NCBI RefSeq assembly: GCF_905171765.1
Contig: NC_053392.1
Coordinates: 105,388,220-105,452,219, forward strand
Origin: Bufo bufo
Taxonomy: Eukaryota; Chordata; Amphibia; Anura; Bufonidae
Reading direction: 5' to 3'
DNA: 64,000 nucleotides
The notes under the pieces were generated by a model. It was not told where the DNA came from, ran no database searches, and saw nothing but the letters and a program-made list of their open reading frames with translations. Shown here one piece after another: positions 1 to 10,492 of the stretch; the first letter of the stretch is position 1; each line of letters opens with the position of its first letter. A program made the translations under genes and the position numbers.

Positions 1-1480
1 GTATAAAAAAATGGGAAAAGTTGTCTTTTGCCAAGATATTTCTCTCACCCAGCATGGGTATATGTAAAATGACACCCCAAAACACATTCCCCAACTTCTC
101 CCGATTACGGAGATACCAGATGTGTGACACTTTTTTGCAGCCGAGGTGGGCAAAGGGGCCCATATTCAAAAGAGCACCTTTCGGATTTCACAGGTCATTT
201 TTTACAGAATTTGATTTCAAACTCCTTACCACACATTTGGGCCCCTAGAATGCCAGGGCAGTATAACTACCCCACAAGTGACCCCATTTTGGAAAGAAGA
301 GACCCCAAGGTATTCGCTGATGGGCAAAGTGAGTTCATGGAAGTTTTTATTTTTTGTCACAAGTTAGTGGAATATGAGACTTTGTATGAAAAAAAAATAA
401 AAAAAAAAAATAAGCATTTTCCACTAACTTGTGACAAAAAATAAAAAATTCTAGGAACTCGCCATGCCCCTCACGGAATACCTTGGGGTGTCTTCTTTCC
501 AAAATGGGGTCACTTGTGGGGTAGTTATACTGCCCTGGCATTTTCCAGGGGCCCTAATGTGTGGTAAGTAGGTAAATGACCTGTGAAATCCTAAAGGTGC
601 TCTTTGGAATATGGGCCCCTTTGCCCACCTAGGCTGCAAAAAAGTGTCACACATGTGGTATCGCCGTATTCAGGAGAAGTTGGGGAATGTGTTTTGGGGT
701 GTCATTTTACATATGCCCATGCTGGGTGAGAGAAATATCTTGGCAAAAGACAACTTTTCCCATTTTTTTTATACAAAGTTGGCATTTGACCAAGATATTT
801 CTCTCACCCAGCATGGGTATATGTAAAATGACACCCCAAAACACATTCCCCAACTTCTCCTGAGTACGGCGATACCAGATGTGTGACACTTTTTTGCAGC
901 CTAGATGCGCAAAGGTGCCCAAATTCCTTTTAGGAGGGCATTTTTAGACATTTGGATACCAGACTTCTTCTCACGCTTTGGGGCCCCTAGAATGCCAGGG
1001 CAGTATAAATACCCCACATGTGACCCCATTTTGGAAAGAAGACACCCCAAGGTATTCAATGAGGGGCATGGCGAGTTCATAGAAATTTATTTTTTTTGGC
1101 ACAAGTTAGCGGAAATTGATATTATTAATTTTTTTCTCACAAAGTCTCCCGTTCCGCTAACTTGGGACAAAAATTTCAATCTTTCATGGACTCAATATGC
1201 CCCTCACGGAATACCTGGGGGTGTCTTCTTTCCGAAATGGGGTCACATGTGGGGTATTTATACTGCCCTGGCATTCTAGGGGCCCTAAAGCGTGAGAAGA
1301 AGTCTGGAATATAAATGTCTAAAAAATTTTACGCATTTGGATTCCGTGAGGGGTATGGTGAGTTCATGTGAGATTTTATTTTTTGACACAAGTTAGTGGA
1401 ATATGAGACTTTGTAAGAAAAAAAAAAAAAAATTCCGCTAACTTGGGCCAAAAAAATATCTGAATGGAGCCTTACAGAGG
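1..1480. repeat. Alternating inverted repeats in element A
   Basis: A unit of roughly 300-390 bp is repeated head-to-head and tail-to-tail. Palindrome centres are visible near 400, 765, 1120 and 1420. Each centre is an A- or T-rich stretch flanked by sequences such as CTAACTTGTGACAAAA and its complement, then CCCCAAGGTATTC and its complement. The same chain occurs at 59690-61640. Confidence 0.8.
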
Positions 1481-1483
1481 GGT

Positions 1484-3180
1484 GATCAATGACAGGGGGG
1501 GGTGATCAATGACAGGGGGGTGATCAATGACAGGGGGGTGATCAATGACAGGGGGGTGATCAATGACAGGGGGGTGATCAGGGAGTCTATATGGGGTGAT
1601 AACCACAGTCATTGATCACGCCCGTGTAAGGCTTCATTCAGACGTCCGGATGCGTTTTGCGGATCCGATCCATGTATCAGTGCATCCGTAAAAATCATGC
1701 GGACATCTGAATGGAGCTTTACAGGGGGGTAATCAATGACAGGGGGGTGATCAATGACAGGGGGGTGATCAGGGAGTCTATATGGGGTGATCACCACAGT
1801 CATTGATCATGCCCCTGTAAGGCTTCATTCAGACGTCCGGATGCGTTTTGCGGATCGGATCCATCTATCAGTGCATCCGTAAAAATCATGCGGACATCTG
1901 AATGGAGCTTTACAGGGGGGTAATCAATGACAGGGGGGTGATCACCACAGTCATTGATCATGCCCCTGTAAGGCTTCATTCAGACGACCGGATGCGTTTT
2001 GCGGATCCGATCCATGTATCAGTGCATCCGTAAAAATCATGCGGACATCTGAATGGAGCTTTACAGGGGGGTGATCAGGGAGTCTATATGGGGTGATCAC
2101 CACAGTCATTGATCATGCCCCTGTAAGGCTTCATTCAGACGTCCGGATGCGTTTTGCGGATCCGATCCATCTATCAGTGCATCCGTAAAAATCATGCGGA
2201 CATCTGAATGGAGCTTTACAGGGGGGTAATCAATGACAGGGGGGTAATCAATGACAGGGGGGTGATCAGGGAGTCTATATGGGGTGATCACCACAGTCAT
2301 TGATCATGCCCCTGTAAGGCTTCATTCAGACGTCCGGATGCGTTTTGCGGATCCGATCCATCTATCAGTGCATCCGTAAAAATCATGCGGACATCTGAAT
2401 GGAGCTTTACAGGGGGGTAATCAATGACAGGGGGGTGATCACCACAGTCATTGATCATGCCCCTGTAAGGCTTCATTCAGACGACCGGATGCGTTTTGCG
2501 GATCCGATCCATGTATCAGTGCATCCGTAAAAATCATGCGGACATCTGAATGGAGCTTTACAGGGGGGTAATCAATGACAGGGGGGTGATCAATGACAGG
2601 GGGGTGATCAGGGAGTCTATATGGGGTGATCACCACAGTCATTGATCATGCCCCTGTAAGGCTTCATTCAGACGTCCGGATGCGTTTTGCGGATCCGATC
2701 CATCTATCAGTGCATCCGTAAAAATCATGCGGACATCTGAATGGAGCTTTACAGGGGGGTAATCAATGACAGGGGGGTGATCACCACAGTCATTGATCAT
2801 GCCCCTGTAAGGCTTCATTCAGACGACCGGATGCGTTTTGCGGATCCGATCCATGTATCAGTGCATCCGTAAAAATCATGCGGACATCTGAATGGAGCTT
2901 TACAGGGGGGTAATCAATGACAGGGGGGTGATCAATGACAGGGGGGTGATCAGGGAGTCTATATGGGGTGATCACCACAGTCATTGATCACGCCCCTGTA
3001 AGGCTTCATTCAGACGTCCGGATGCGTTTTGCGGATCCGATCCATCTATCAGTGGATCCGTAAAAATCATGCGGACGTCTGAATGGAGCTTTACAGGGGG
3101 TTGATCAATGACAGGGGGGTAATCAATGACAGGGGGGTGATCAGGGAGTCTATATGGGGTGATCAGGGGTGATTAGGGGT
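1484..3180. repeat. Higher-order tandem array with short GATCAATGACAGGGG units
   Basis: The array begins with 18-bp units (TGATCAATGACAGGGGGG). It then has nine longer monomers, recognisable by CACAGTCATTGATCA near 1605, 1796, 1947, 2101, 2294, 2443, 2635, 2784 and 2977. Spacing alternates near 192 and 150 bp, so part of the array repeats as a ~342-bp pair. Each monomer contains an inverted pair, GTAAGGCTTCATTCAGACG and CGGACATCTGAATGGAGC, that is, a small MITE-like hairpin. The 64-residue open frames here are translations of this repeat. Confidence 0.9.
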
Positions 3181-3256
3181 GATCAGGGGCTAATAAGGGG
3201 TTAATAAGTGACGGGGGGGGGTGTAGTGTAGTGGTGCTTGGTGCTACTTTACTGAG

Positions 3257-3578
3257 CTACCTGTGTCCTCTGGTGGTCGATCCAAACAAAGGGGACCACC
3301 AGAGGACCAGGTAGCAGGTATATTAGACGCTGTTATCAAAACAGCGTCTAATATACCTGTTAGGGGTTAAAAAAAACACATCTCCAGCCTGCCAGCGAAC
3401 GATCGCCGCTGGCAGGCTGGAGATCAACTCTCTTACCTTCCGTTCCTGTGAGCGCGCGCGCCTGTGTGCGCGCGTTCACAGGAAATCTCGCGTCTCGCGA
3501 GATGACGCGTATATGCGTGACTGTGCGCAGCGCTGCCACCTCCGGAACGCGATCCTGCGTTAGGCGGTCCGGAGGTGG
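3257..3578. repeat. Serial hairpin array at the 3' end of element A
   Basis: There are six successive hairpins: 3257-3314 (arms around CCTCTGGTGGTC), 3315-3359 (about 20-bp arms, AGGTATATTAGACGCTGTT), 3380-3424 (17-bp arms, ATCTCCAGCCTGCCAGC), 3443-3484 (TTCCTGTGA with GCGCGCG), 3485-3503 (ATCTCGCG/CGCGAGAT) and 3536-3578 (CCACCTCCGGA). The arm sequences are unrelated to each other, yet each pair is perfect or nearly so. Confidence 0.85.
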
Positions 3579-4333
3579 TTAAAGGGTTTCTGTCACCCCG
3601 CAAAACTCTTTTTTTTTTTTTTGGATAGTTAGATTCCTCATAGTGCGATATAGGAGAATATAATGCTCTTACTTACTTTCATGCGGCCGATTCTTTATAA
3701 AACGAACTTTTATAATATGTAAATGAGGGCTCTACCAGCAAGTAGGGCGTCTACTTGCTGGTAGCTGCTGCAGAAATCCGCCCCCTCGCCGTGTTGATTG
3801 ACAGGGCCAGCCGTGATCTCCTCCCATGGCCGGCCCTGTCAGTAATTCAAAAATCGCGCGCCTCGCGTCATTCGGCGCAGGCGCTCTGAGATGAGGAGGC
3901 TCGTATCCTCAGCACTCCCTCAGTGCGCCTGCGCCGATGACATCACCGAAAGAGAAGACGTCATCGGCGCAGGCGCACTGAGGGAGTGCTGAGGATACGA
4001 GCCTCCTCATCTCAGAGCGCCTGCGCCGAATGACGCGAGGCGCGCGATTTTTGAATTACTGACAGGGCCGGCCGGAGGAGGAGATCACGGCTGGCCCTGT
4101 CAATCAACACGGCGAGGGGGCGGATTTCTGCAACAGCTACCAGCAAGTAGACGCCCTACTTGCTGGTAGAGCCCTCATTTACATATTATAAAAGTTCGTT
4201 TTATAAAGAATCGGCCGCATGAAAGTAAGTAAGAAAGTAAGTAAGAGCATTATATTCTCCTATATCGCACTATGAGGAATCTAACTATCCAAAAAAAAAA
4301 AATGAGTTTTGCGGGGTGACAGAAACCCTTTAA
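3579..4333. mobile_element. Foldback MITE with TTAA target duplication
   Basis: Outer ends are TTAAAGGGTTTCTGTCACCC and its complement, with TTAA at 3579-3582 and 4330-4333. The two ~370-bp arms are nearly perfect complements around a centre near 3957 (GACATCACCGAAAGAGAAGACGTC). Each arm holds a smaller hairpin, CTACCAGCAAGTAG...CTACTTGCTGGTAG. The left TTAA is also the 3' target copy of element A. A second copy is at 11513-12131. Confidence 0.9.
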
Positions 4334-4611
4334 TTTCTTTATCAATCTTCTGTTTAACTATATACATATTACGTTTGATGGCAAATTTTCAACCAAACAC
4401 AACCATTGCCTAAAAACTTAGAGACGTAAAAAACAAACGAAAAACCACTAAGAATTATTTCTGCCTTCAGATGGTCTGGAAACAATTCTAGCCAAGGCCT
4501 CATTTTTTCCAATTTCACTGGCGTCTGAGCTTTTTAAAAACTCTGATATTTTGGCCTTGTAAAGGAGGATTGACTTTTTTAAAACAGCGAAAACTGGGGC
4601 GGGAACTATTT
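4334..4611. other. Unassigned stretch with a short minus-strand open frame
   Basis: Contains one minus-strand open frame (4448-4639, 63 codons, lysine-rich, including FLKSSDASEIGKNEALAR). It sits downstream of the DIRS-like ORF1 remnant on the same strand, beyond a MITE, and could be more of that element. I do not recognise it. Confidence 0.3.
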
Positions 4612-4937
4612 TTACACTAGCTGCACGGACCTCCGTCAATCTGTTTCGTCGGGTGAACAGCCTGTCGGATCCGTCCTGCCGCTAGTGACCGTGTGACCCC
4701 AGACTGCCACTCCGTCCCCAATGACTATAATGGGGGCGGAGTTCTGGCTGAGGCACGGCGAGAGGCTCCCGCAATAAAACTACGACATGTCCGACATTTA
4801 TTCCGCAGCCTCTCGCCGTGCGCTGCCATGCCTCCACCGGAACTCCTCACTGCCCCCATTATAGTCAATGACAGGCTGTTCACCTGACGGAACAGTCTGC
4901 CGGAGGTCCGTACCGCTAGTGTGAAAGTAGCCTAAGT
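4612..4937. mobile_element. TAA-type (Harbinger-like) MITE interrupting a DIRS-like relic
   Basis: Inverted ends read ACACTAGCTGCACGGACCTCC on the left and GGAGGTCCGTACCGCTAGTG then TGAAAGTAGCC-TAA on the right. An inner inverted pair surrounds GAGAGGCT. The right end matches other window MITEs that end GTGTGAAAGTAGCC followed by TAA. The left end lacks the outermost bases. Confidence 0.6.
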
Positions 4938-6051
4938 AGCCTTTGGCACGCTGATTCATTGTATGCAAAGCATACTCCTTTTTTAATATTGGCACCAGGC
5001 GGCAATTAAATATTTGGCTTAGCTTGAAAACCAGCTCTCTGCGGTAACATCAAACTAAGACAAAGTCCGACATCTTATGATTTCCATTTCATGTTGCCAT
5101 GAACCGCCAATTTCTGGCGAAACGTTTCATCATATACAAACCATGCGAAGCCACCAAAATTACGGTAAGCCTTGAGAATAGAATCCATATGCTGGAACAA
5201 GCCAATGGCAAAATGCGGGTGTTTAGCACATAATATTGAGGAGTATATGGAAAAAGCCTGCAACCAATTATTAAATGTCCATGGTGCAGACCTTTTCCTG
5301 TCCTCCTCCTTCTCCTCTCCTTTCTTATCAAATTTAAACGGCTCTTTGGAGGAAGGAAGTAAAGACAAAATATCTACATACTCCTTCCTCCATATTTTCT
5401 CTTTCATAGACTGGGATAGGTGAAACCCCAAAGGAGAGCCTTCACAAGTCATGGCCTCCTTAAAGCAAGTCCCAGATATCCCAGCACCAACATCTAAAAC
5501 AGTTCTGCACTGGGAATCATCAGCAGCTGCGGCAGCCGGAATATCGCTCCATGCTGCCGCAGGCTGATTATCCTGACTGGGCATTGAAACTGCAGCCCAG
5601 TGAGAAAACAATCTAGCCAAGCTGAAAAGAAGGTTATTATTATTAAAACCTAGTTTGCTGGGCCCACATGACATCACCTGACTCCTAGGCTGGGACCGAG
5701 GGAGCTGTGGTGGAAGCTGGCTGCGGCGCTCTACTCTGAACCCCAGACTGTGGTGCAGCCCGTCCTGGGGAGGAGCGCCTGCTGCCACTTCTTCTGATGC
5801 TATCTTCAGCTGGGGAGTAGGATCTCCTCGGCCTCTTTGATTTTCTGGGTAGCCGGCATGGTTCTTCAGCTCTCAGCGGAGCGCCCTCTGCTGTACCCGA
5901 CGGCGCACTTCCGGTGACGTCGCTCTGCGGCGTCACGTGGCCCCACCTCCTCACTCCGCAGCGGCACACCCTCAGCCAGACAGCGCCGGAGCCATTCTTC
6001 TCCTCCTCTTGACTCGGTGCGCAGTATGAGCTGCTTCAACAGGTCCTCCAT
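4938..6051 (-). pseudogene. DIRS-like retroelement ORF1 (gag-like) relic
   Basis: A minus-strand frame broken by at least two shifts. It may start at 6051 (MEDLLKQLILRTESRG). The best part (5788-5075) has a low-complexity Ala/Pro/Arg region, then SMKEKIWRKEYVDILSLLP, then WLQAFSIYSSILCAKHP, and LKAYRNFGGFAWFVYDETF followed by RQKLAV. After a stop at 5075 the frame resumes and reaches KKGVCFAYNESACQR near 4940-4990. The WLxAFxIYxxIL, AYRxxGGxAWxxYDxxFR and CFAxNExxC patterns are what I know from the first ORF of DIRS/tyrosine-recombinase retrotransposons of fish and amphibians. No reverse transcriptase or recombinase is visible: the C-terminal side is cut by the MITE at 4612. Family assignment is moderate. 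Confidence 0.5.
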
Positions 6052-6239
6052 CCCGATCCTCCGGTAAGGAATCCTATCTTGCTTGCAGGCTCAGCTCTCA
6101 GCTCTTCAGGAGAGGTCACCGGCCTCAGCTTCGGCTCTTCCACCCTTTCCTTCTTAAAGCTGATCTTCGCCGCTGCTTGAACTTCAGCGCCACTGCCGCT
6201 GTTCGTCCTCCGCCCAGAAGTGCCGGCTCAGCTAGGTAT

Positions 6240-6360
6240 AATAATACTCTCCATTCAGAATGCATGTGGACATACCTGATCAGTTCTTTTCTGGTATTGA
6301 GCCCCTGTGACGGAACTCTATGCCGGAAAAGAAAAACGCTAGTGTGAAAGTACCCATATA
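6240..6360. mobile_element. Truncated TAA-type MITE end
   Basis: Reads CATTCAGAATGCATG..., GATCAGTTCTTTTCTGG... and ends CTAGTGTGAAAGTACCC, matching the 3' half of the MITE at 30631-30978. The other half is missing. Confidence 0.6.
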
Positions 6361-7640
6361 TGGTAAAATAATGTCCGCAGTCCTTTATTAAGGGTTAATT
6401 TACAAATAAAAAATTAAATAAATATTTAATCAAATTAATAAATATCCATTAAAAAAAACAGTACTTCAATACTGTCCCCCCAGCAAAGCTAAGTGACTAA
6501 CCCCTCTCTAAATCAGGACCGCGACTTTAACTTTCGGGAGGGTGGACGGGACGCCGTCCTCTTCTTTCAGTGGTCCAGGGCAGACAACTCCGGACCAGCG
6601 GACCACCTGTATAAATACTCAAAATTCCCGCCTCTGAAGCCTGGCTGACCAATCGCAGATGGGCAGAAAACAGGTACCCAGCAACAGGTAGGCAACCAGA
6701 GGACCAATCAAAACCTTCCATTGTAATTCACCTGCAGTAGAAGATACCTGTGGTATAGGGAAGAAATACAAATACCCTAATATGCTCAATGTCACCATGG
6801 TGGTGACTTTGGCATATGCCTACGTGCCCACTTACAGTATCCCTCAATCAGCAGTATCTCCAAACTTTAGTGTTTTTTTTCCAAAGCATGAGCAGCACTG
6901 CAGGGTGCCCCCAGTGTATGGTTGGATTCTAATTGGTATGGCTCATATTCAATGATGGCTAAAGTGGTATAGTGCATCTCATAACGGCTCATTACATTTT
7001 CTTGATGGGTACGTATGCATTGCTTATAATTAGAGACTGTTCCCCGTTGTGCTGAAGCCACACAAAATGTGACCATAACTCCTGTCCGCTTGTTTATTAA
7101 AGCAGTGCTGCAGAAATCCTGCTCAGTCTTTGTGTATTTGGTGACACCTAGTGGTCAGCAGTGACCACACACACGAGAAAACGCAGAACGCAGCAGAAGT
7201 TGCTGGGCTCTTGATGTGCATTTATTCTTCTTTGCGATGTTAGATTTCTTCATACTGAAAGTGACACTTTTCTTAAAGGTTTAGTGTTAATGAAATCAAC
7301 TTAATTACTAATAGGGGGAAAAAAAATTGCTTGATCGATAATTAGCGATATCCTGCCGCTGCTGTTCCTACACTTACCAGGTCCCCGCTGGTTTCCGCTT
7401 TTTGGTTCCAGCTTAACTCACAGGAAGTCGCAAGAGATGCCGCAAATGACAAGTAATGGGAGCTGCCTCTTATCTGAAAAAGATATAGGGAGTCATTTAT
7501 TAAACAGAAATACGCCTATATTATGCATATTTCTGGCGCAGATTGTGGCACAAAGGACAATGGCAAAGCCCCCGTTGCTCCTAGAGGCTCATTTACATAT
7601 ACTATACTAAAGCATCATCATTTCTCAGCAATGCAGGCAC
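6361..7640. other. Non-coding stretch without assigned elements
   Basis: AT-rich start (6361-6470), then unique-looking sequence. The longest open frames (64 and 69 codons, minus strand) resemble nothing I know. No splice-flanked exon or RNA gene was recognised. Confidence 0.4.
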
Positions 7641-7643
7641 ATA

Positions 7644-7907
7644 CAGTCCTGATCAAAAGTTTAAGACCATGAAAAATGGCAAAAAATCATATTTAGCATG
7701 GCTGGATCTTAACAAGGATCCAAGTAGAGCTTCAACATGCAACAAGAAGAAATGGGAGAGAGACAAAACATTTTTTGAGCATTCAATTTAATGAAAACAA
7801 CAAATAAAATGACAATGAATCCACATCTCCCAGCCTAGGAGATCCAGCTATACTAAATATGATTTTTTGCCATTTTTCAAGTGGTCTTAAACTTTTGATC
7901 AGGACTG
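7644..7907. mobile_element. Tc1/mariner MITE (short, no transposase)
   Basis: Ends are CAGTCCTGATCAAAAGTTT and its complement ACTTTTGATCAGGACTG, flanked by TA on both sides. Length is 264 bp with no coding capacity left. This terminus style belongs to Tc1-like transposons. Confidence 0.85.
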
Positions 7908-7984
7908 TATGAACATAGGACCAACACAGATGTCTTCAGCTGCCAAGCTCACATATAACAGGTCAGACGGTTTCATAGGTACAA

Positions 7985-8275
7985 ACCTGAAGAACAATGA
8001 AGTCAAAAATAGATATAAATGTATAAATTACAAGTTTTACTGAATCTTTTCCCATAAAACTATATAAAATTTGCTCAGCTCCTCCTGCTCTGACATGCTG
8101 CCTGCAGATTACCCTGCATTTTATGGTGACAGGTCTTTTTTAACCACTTGCCTACCGCCGCACGACTTTCTACGTCGCAGCAGTAGGCTCTTATCTGTAA
8201 ACCAATGTATAAAAGCGTCGGATTACATCGTGATCTGCCGGTCCCACCATAGATCGCTGTGACCACGCTGTCATT
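7985..8275. mobile_element. Two TTAA-element fragments
   Basis: 7985-8146 resembles the 3' end of the element at 35571-36218 (CTCCTGCTCT..ACATGCTGCCTG.. then GGTGACAGGTC). From 8145, TTAACCACTTGCCTACCGCC resembles the start of large TTAA elements such as copy B. It stops at about 8275 against the gypsy relic. Confidence 0.5.
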
Positions 8276-9505
8276 AGAATGGATTCCCATTTACCACTTT
8301 TATATTCTCTCTGGCTTGTATAAGGGTAAGGTCCTTCATTTGTTCACTTTGAAAGTAGTCTCTCCTAACGTCTAGGTCAGGCATACCCTGAAGTATTATC
8401 CCTTCAGTCTCAGTCTCTGACGCAGACTCATCTAGGTCTCCTGCCATAACAGAGAATGGAAAGGGGGTGGAGCTATCTGCCGATACCCCAACTACATCCC
8501 CTAGTGGGGAATCCTCTAATGGTTCTGGGCCTATATCAGATGCTATCCATATCTGCGGTGCACCTCTTTTTGTTTCCAACTTGAACTCCCATAATTTTCA
8601 AAAATGTGGAAAATCTCTCCCAAGAATAACCTCATGCAGTAGTGCTGGGACTAATCCAACTTTATAAGGCACTGACCCATAGGAAGTTGCAATATAAGCA
8701 TCCCCATGCACACAAGTCACAGTGAACGTGCCTGAGGGCTCATGCACACAAACGTATTTTATTTCCGGTTCCGTTCCAGTTTTTTTGCGGACCATATTCG
8801 GAACCATGGGTCCACAAAAACCCATGTCCTATTATTGTCTGCAAATCATGGTCCGAGGCCCCATTCAAATCAATGAGTCCGCAAAAAATACAGAGCGCAC
8901 ACGGAACACATCCGTATGTCATCCATATTTTGCGGATCCATACTGTAGAAATGCTATGCCCAGCCTATATTGCTCATGTGTTCGGTTTCCGTTCCGCAAA
9001 AAAACGGATCGCATACAGAAACCATACGGATATGTTTTGTGGAATAATGGAAAGGATGAGGACTTGGAGAAGAAAAAACCTCAGATACGGAATAACGGAT
9101 CATCGAAAAACGGACTGGAAAACAACGGTCGTGTGCATGAACCCTGACTGTCAGGGGGCCCATAAGGCCTGCTTTCACCAGAGTTACTACACTCCCTGAG
9201 TCTAGCAGCGCAGTCACACTTTGATCATTCACTTTCAATTCACACAAATGTTTTTCCGCGCTGTCTGAACCTGCAGCAGTACACACCACTTGCGCAAACA
9301 TAGACATGTGTTTTTTCATAAAGGCAACATCACATTGCATAGGTTCAGTAGTCATAGGACAGTTCACTGCAATGTGTCCTAACTCATTACACCGAAAACA
9401 TCTTATGGGCCCTTTGTTTAGTCCAAACCTTTACACCTTGGGCTTTCCTGAGCCCACAGTCTCATTATCTTCTTCACTTAAAGTCTTCACATTTATCCCA
9501 GCTCC
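8276..9505 (-). pseudogene. Gypsy (Ty3-type) retrotransposon relic: zinc knuckle, protease and following segment
   Basis: On the minus strand, near 9400-9350, the frame has a CCHC zinc knuckle (CFRCNELGHIAVNC), typical of a nucleocapsid. About 30-60 codons later comes VTALLDSGSVVTLVK, a retropepsin active-site motif of the LDSG type. After a MITE (8734-9146) it continues with LLHEVILGRDFP, a common C-terminal protease motif, then an acidic linker ending DYFQSEQMKDLTLIQA. The element is cut at 8276. Reverse transcriptase and integrase are absent. Stops and insertions show it is dead. It belongs with the gag part at 12284-12787 on the same strand. Confidence 0.7.
8734..9146. mobile_element. MITE inserted in the gypsy protease region
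   Basis: Inverted ends are GGGCTCATGCACACAAACG and CGTGTGCATGAACCCTG. Inside are runs of CCGTTCCGTTTTTTGCGG type common to frog hAT/Harbinger MITEs. It splits the protease reading frame between GLMGP and GTFTVTC. I could not settle a target duplication. Confidence 0.65.
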
Positions 9506-9752
9506 CTTAAAGGATAACTGTCATATTTTCATTAAAAAACAAAACAATTTTAGCAAATGTTACTGCTGCTGCAGCATTATGCATAAAGCAATCTTTAGTT
9601 TCTTCACTTACCACTGTTTTCCTTGAGTTTTCCCCTTAGTTACGTCTGTTTTGAATCCTACATTATGAGGATCTTCTCAAGATGGCTCCTCTGCCAGTTC
9701 TCTGAGGCCAAAACTGCATTCCCTCAGGTCACATACAAACTTGCTGTAGCCA
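9469..9752. repeat. Left copy of a 284-bp direct duplication flanking a Penelope-like element
   Basis: Matches 11093-11374 from CTTCTTCACTTAAAGTC to CTTGCTGTAGCCA with scattered substitutions and small indels. It contains 38 bp of gypsy gag and ~245 bp of the 5' end of the TTAA element that begins TTAAAGGATAACTGTCAT at 9507. Confidence 0.85.
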
Positions 9753-9755
9753 TGC

Positions 9756-10190
9756 AGATTATGCAAAAACGGCAAAACACTAAGACATCAAATTAAACCT
9801 ACATCCGAATTAGATACCCCACAAGGCAAATATATAATCAAAGATTACATTTCTTGCAATACTAAAGGGGTTATTTACTATATCCAATGTCCCTGCAATA
9901 AAATCTATGTCGGACACACCAAAAGAGAACTAAAAACTAGAATCGGGGAACACATCAATAACATCCATAAAAAAGTAGACCACCACCCCCTATCACGTCA
10001 CTATGTGGAATTTCACCAAGGAAAATTCCTGGGATCCAGCTTTGGGGGCATTGAGAGAGTAAAGCAGGATAGTAGGGGAGTGGACTTTATTAAACTCATG
10101 TCCAGAATGGAGAGCAAATGGATCTTCAGATACAACAGCCTGGTACCAAACGGGTTAAATCAGGAAATAGAACTCTTTGCTTTTCAATAA
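9756..10190 (+). CDS. Penelope-like retroelement: C-terminal GIY-YIG endonuclease (5'-truncated, intact frame)
   Basis: The frame is open from the left junction to the stop at 10188-10190, about 143 codons. It carries GVIYYIQCPCNKIYVG, the GIY-YIG core of a nuclease, then TKRELKTRIGEH with the catalytic arginine, SRHYVEFH, and MESKWIFRYNSLVPNGLNQE with the catalytic glutamate and terminal asparagine. Cysteines CNTKG and CPC precede or overlap the domain, as in Penelope-like elements, where this nuclease nicks the target for reverse transcription. The reverse transcriptase is missing, so this is a 5'-truncated insertion. The absence of stops suggests a fairly young copy. The same C-terminal motif recurs, decayed, at 54630-54810. 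Confidence 0.85.
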   Translation, partial: RLCKNGKTLRHQIKPTSELDTPQGKYIIKDYISCNTKGVIYYIQCPCNKIYVGHTKRELKTRIGEHINNIHKKVDHHPLSRHYVEFHQGKFLGSSFGGIERVKQDSRGVDFIKLMSRMESKWIFRYNSLVPNGLNQEIELFAFQ

Positions 10191-10457
10191 AAACCGTACC
10201 CATAAGGCCATCTGGACAATGAAGTAATCGAGAAACCACTACCCCTATATTATAGAACCAAGCACACTCATTGTGCTCTTTGGATAATCAAAGAAATAAT
10301 AATCTTAACCGCTTGTATGCGAACAAAAATCCTACTTGTAGTGCTTTACACAGGACCAGAAAATGGGACGTCCGTCACTTTAAAACTTGTTGACACATGT
10401 TGCCATGGAGACCGAACCAGCTATTTAACCTCCACGGGCACTTTGAACAAACCATCC

Positions 10458-10492
10458 CTGACGAAGGAGCCCGGCAGGCCCCGAAAGGCGTA
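10458..10492 (+). ncRNA. Hammerhead-ribozyme-like motif in the Penelope element
   Basis: CTGACGA, one extra A, then GGAGCC with loop CGGCA and GGCCCC (five of six pairs), then GAAA, GGCG and TA. This follows the hammerhead order CUGANGA - stem II - GAAA - stem III - UH, but with one unpaired base after CUGANGA. Penelope-like elements are known to carry hammerheads. Activity is unproven. Confidence 0.45.

Larger units (their letters stand above)
1..3582 (+). mobile_element. Large TTAA-target nonautonomous element, copy A (5' part outside the window)
   Basis: Collinear with 60197-63418 (copy B) and highly similar until the last ~110 bp, where the two 3' ends differ. The 3' terminus is AACCACCTCCGGACC on the minus strand, next to TTAA at 3579-3582. 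Copy B starts TTAACCACTTAAGGACC, so the ends form imperfect terminal inverted repeats with a TTAA target, the habit of piggyBac-type transposons. No transposase is seen, and short open frames inside are chance by-products of palindromic repeats. It contains three zones: alternating inverted repeats, a tandem array, and a hairpin array (listed separately). Confidence 0.75.

Noticed and set aside
905..1279. 124-codon frame (also at 61092-61466)
   Set aside because: Present in both copies only because the repeat is duplicated; the frame runs through a palindrome and includes homopolymers.
1609..2984. Series of 64-codon minus-strand frames
   Set aside because: Repeated translations of the tandem monomer, ending in the same repeat.
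5172..5423. Plus-strand 83-codon frame
   Set aside because: Shadow of the minus-strand DIRS-like ORF1.
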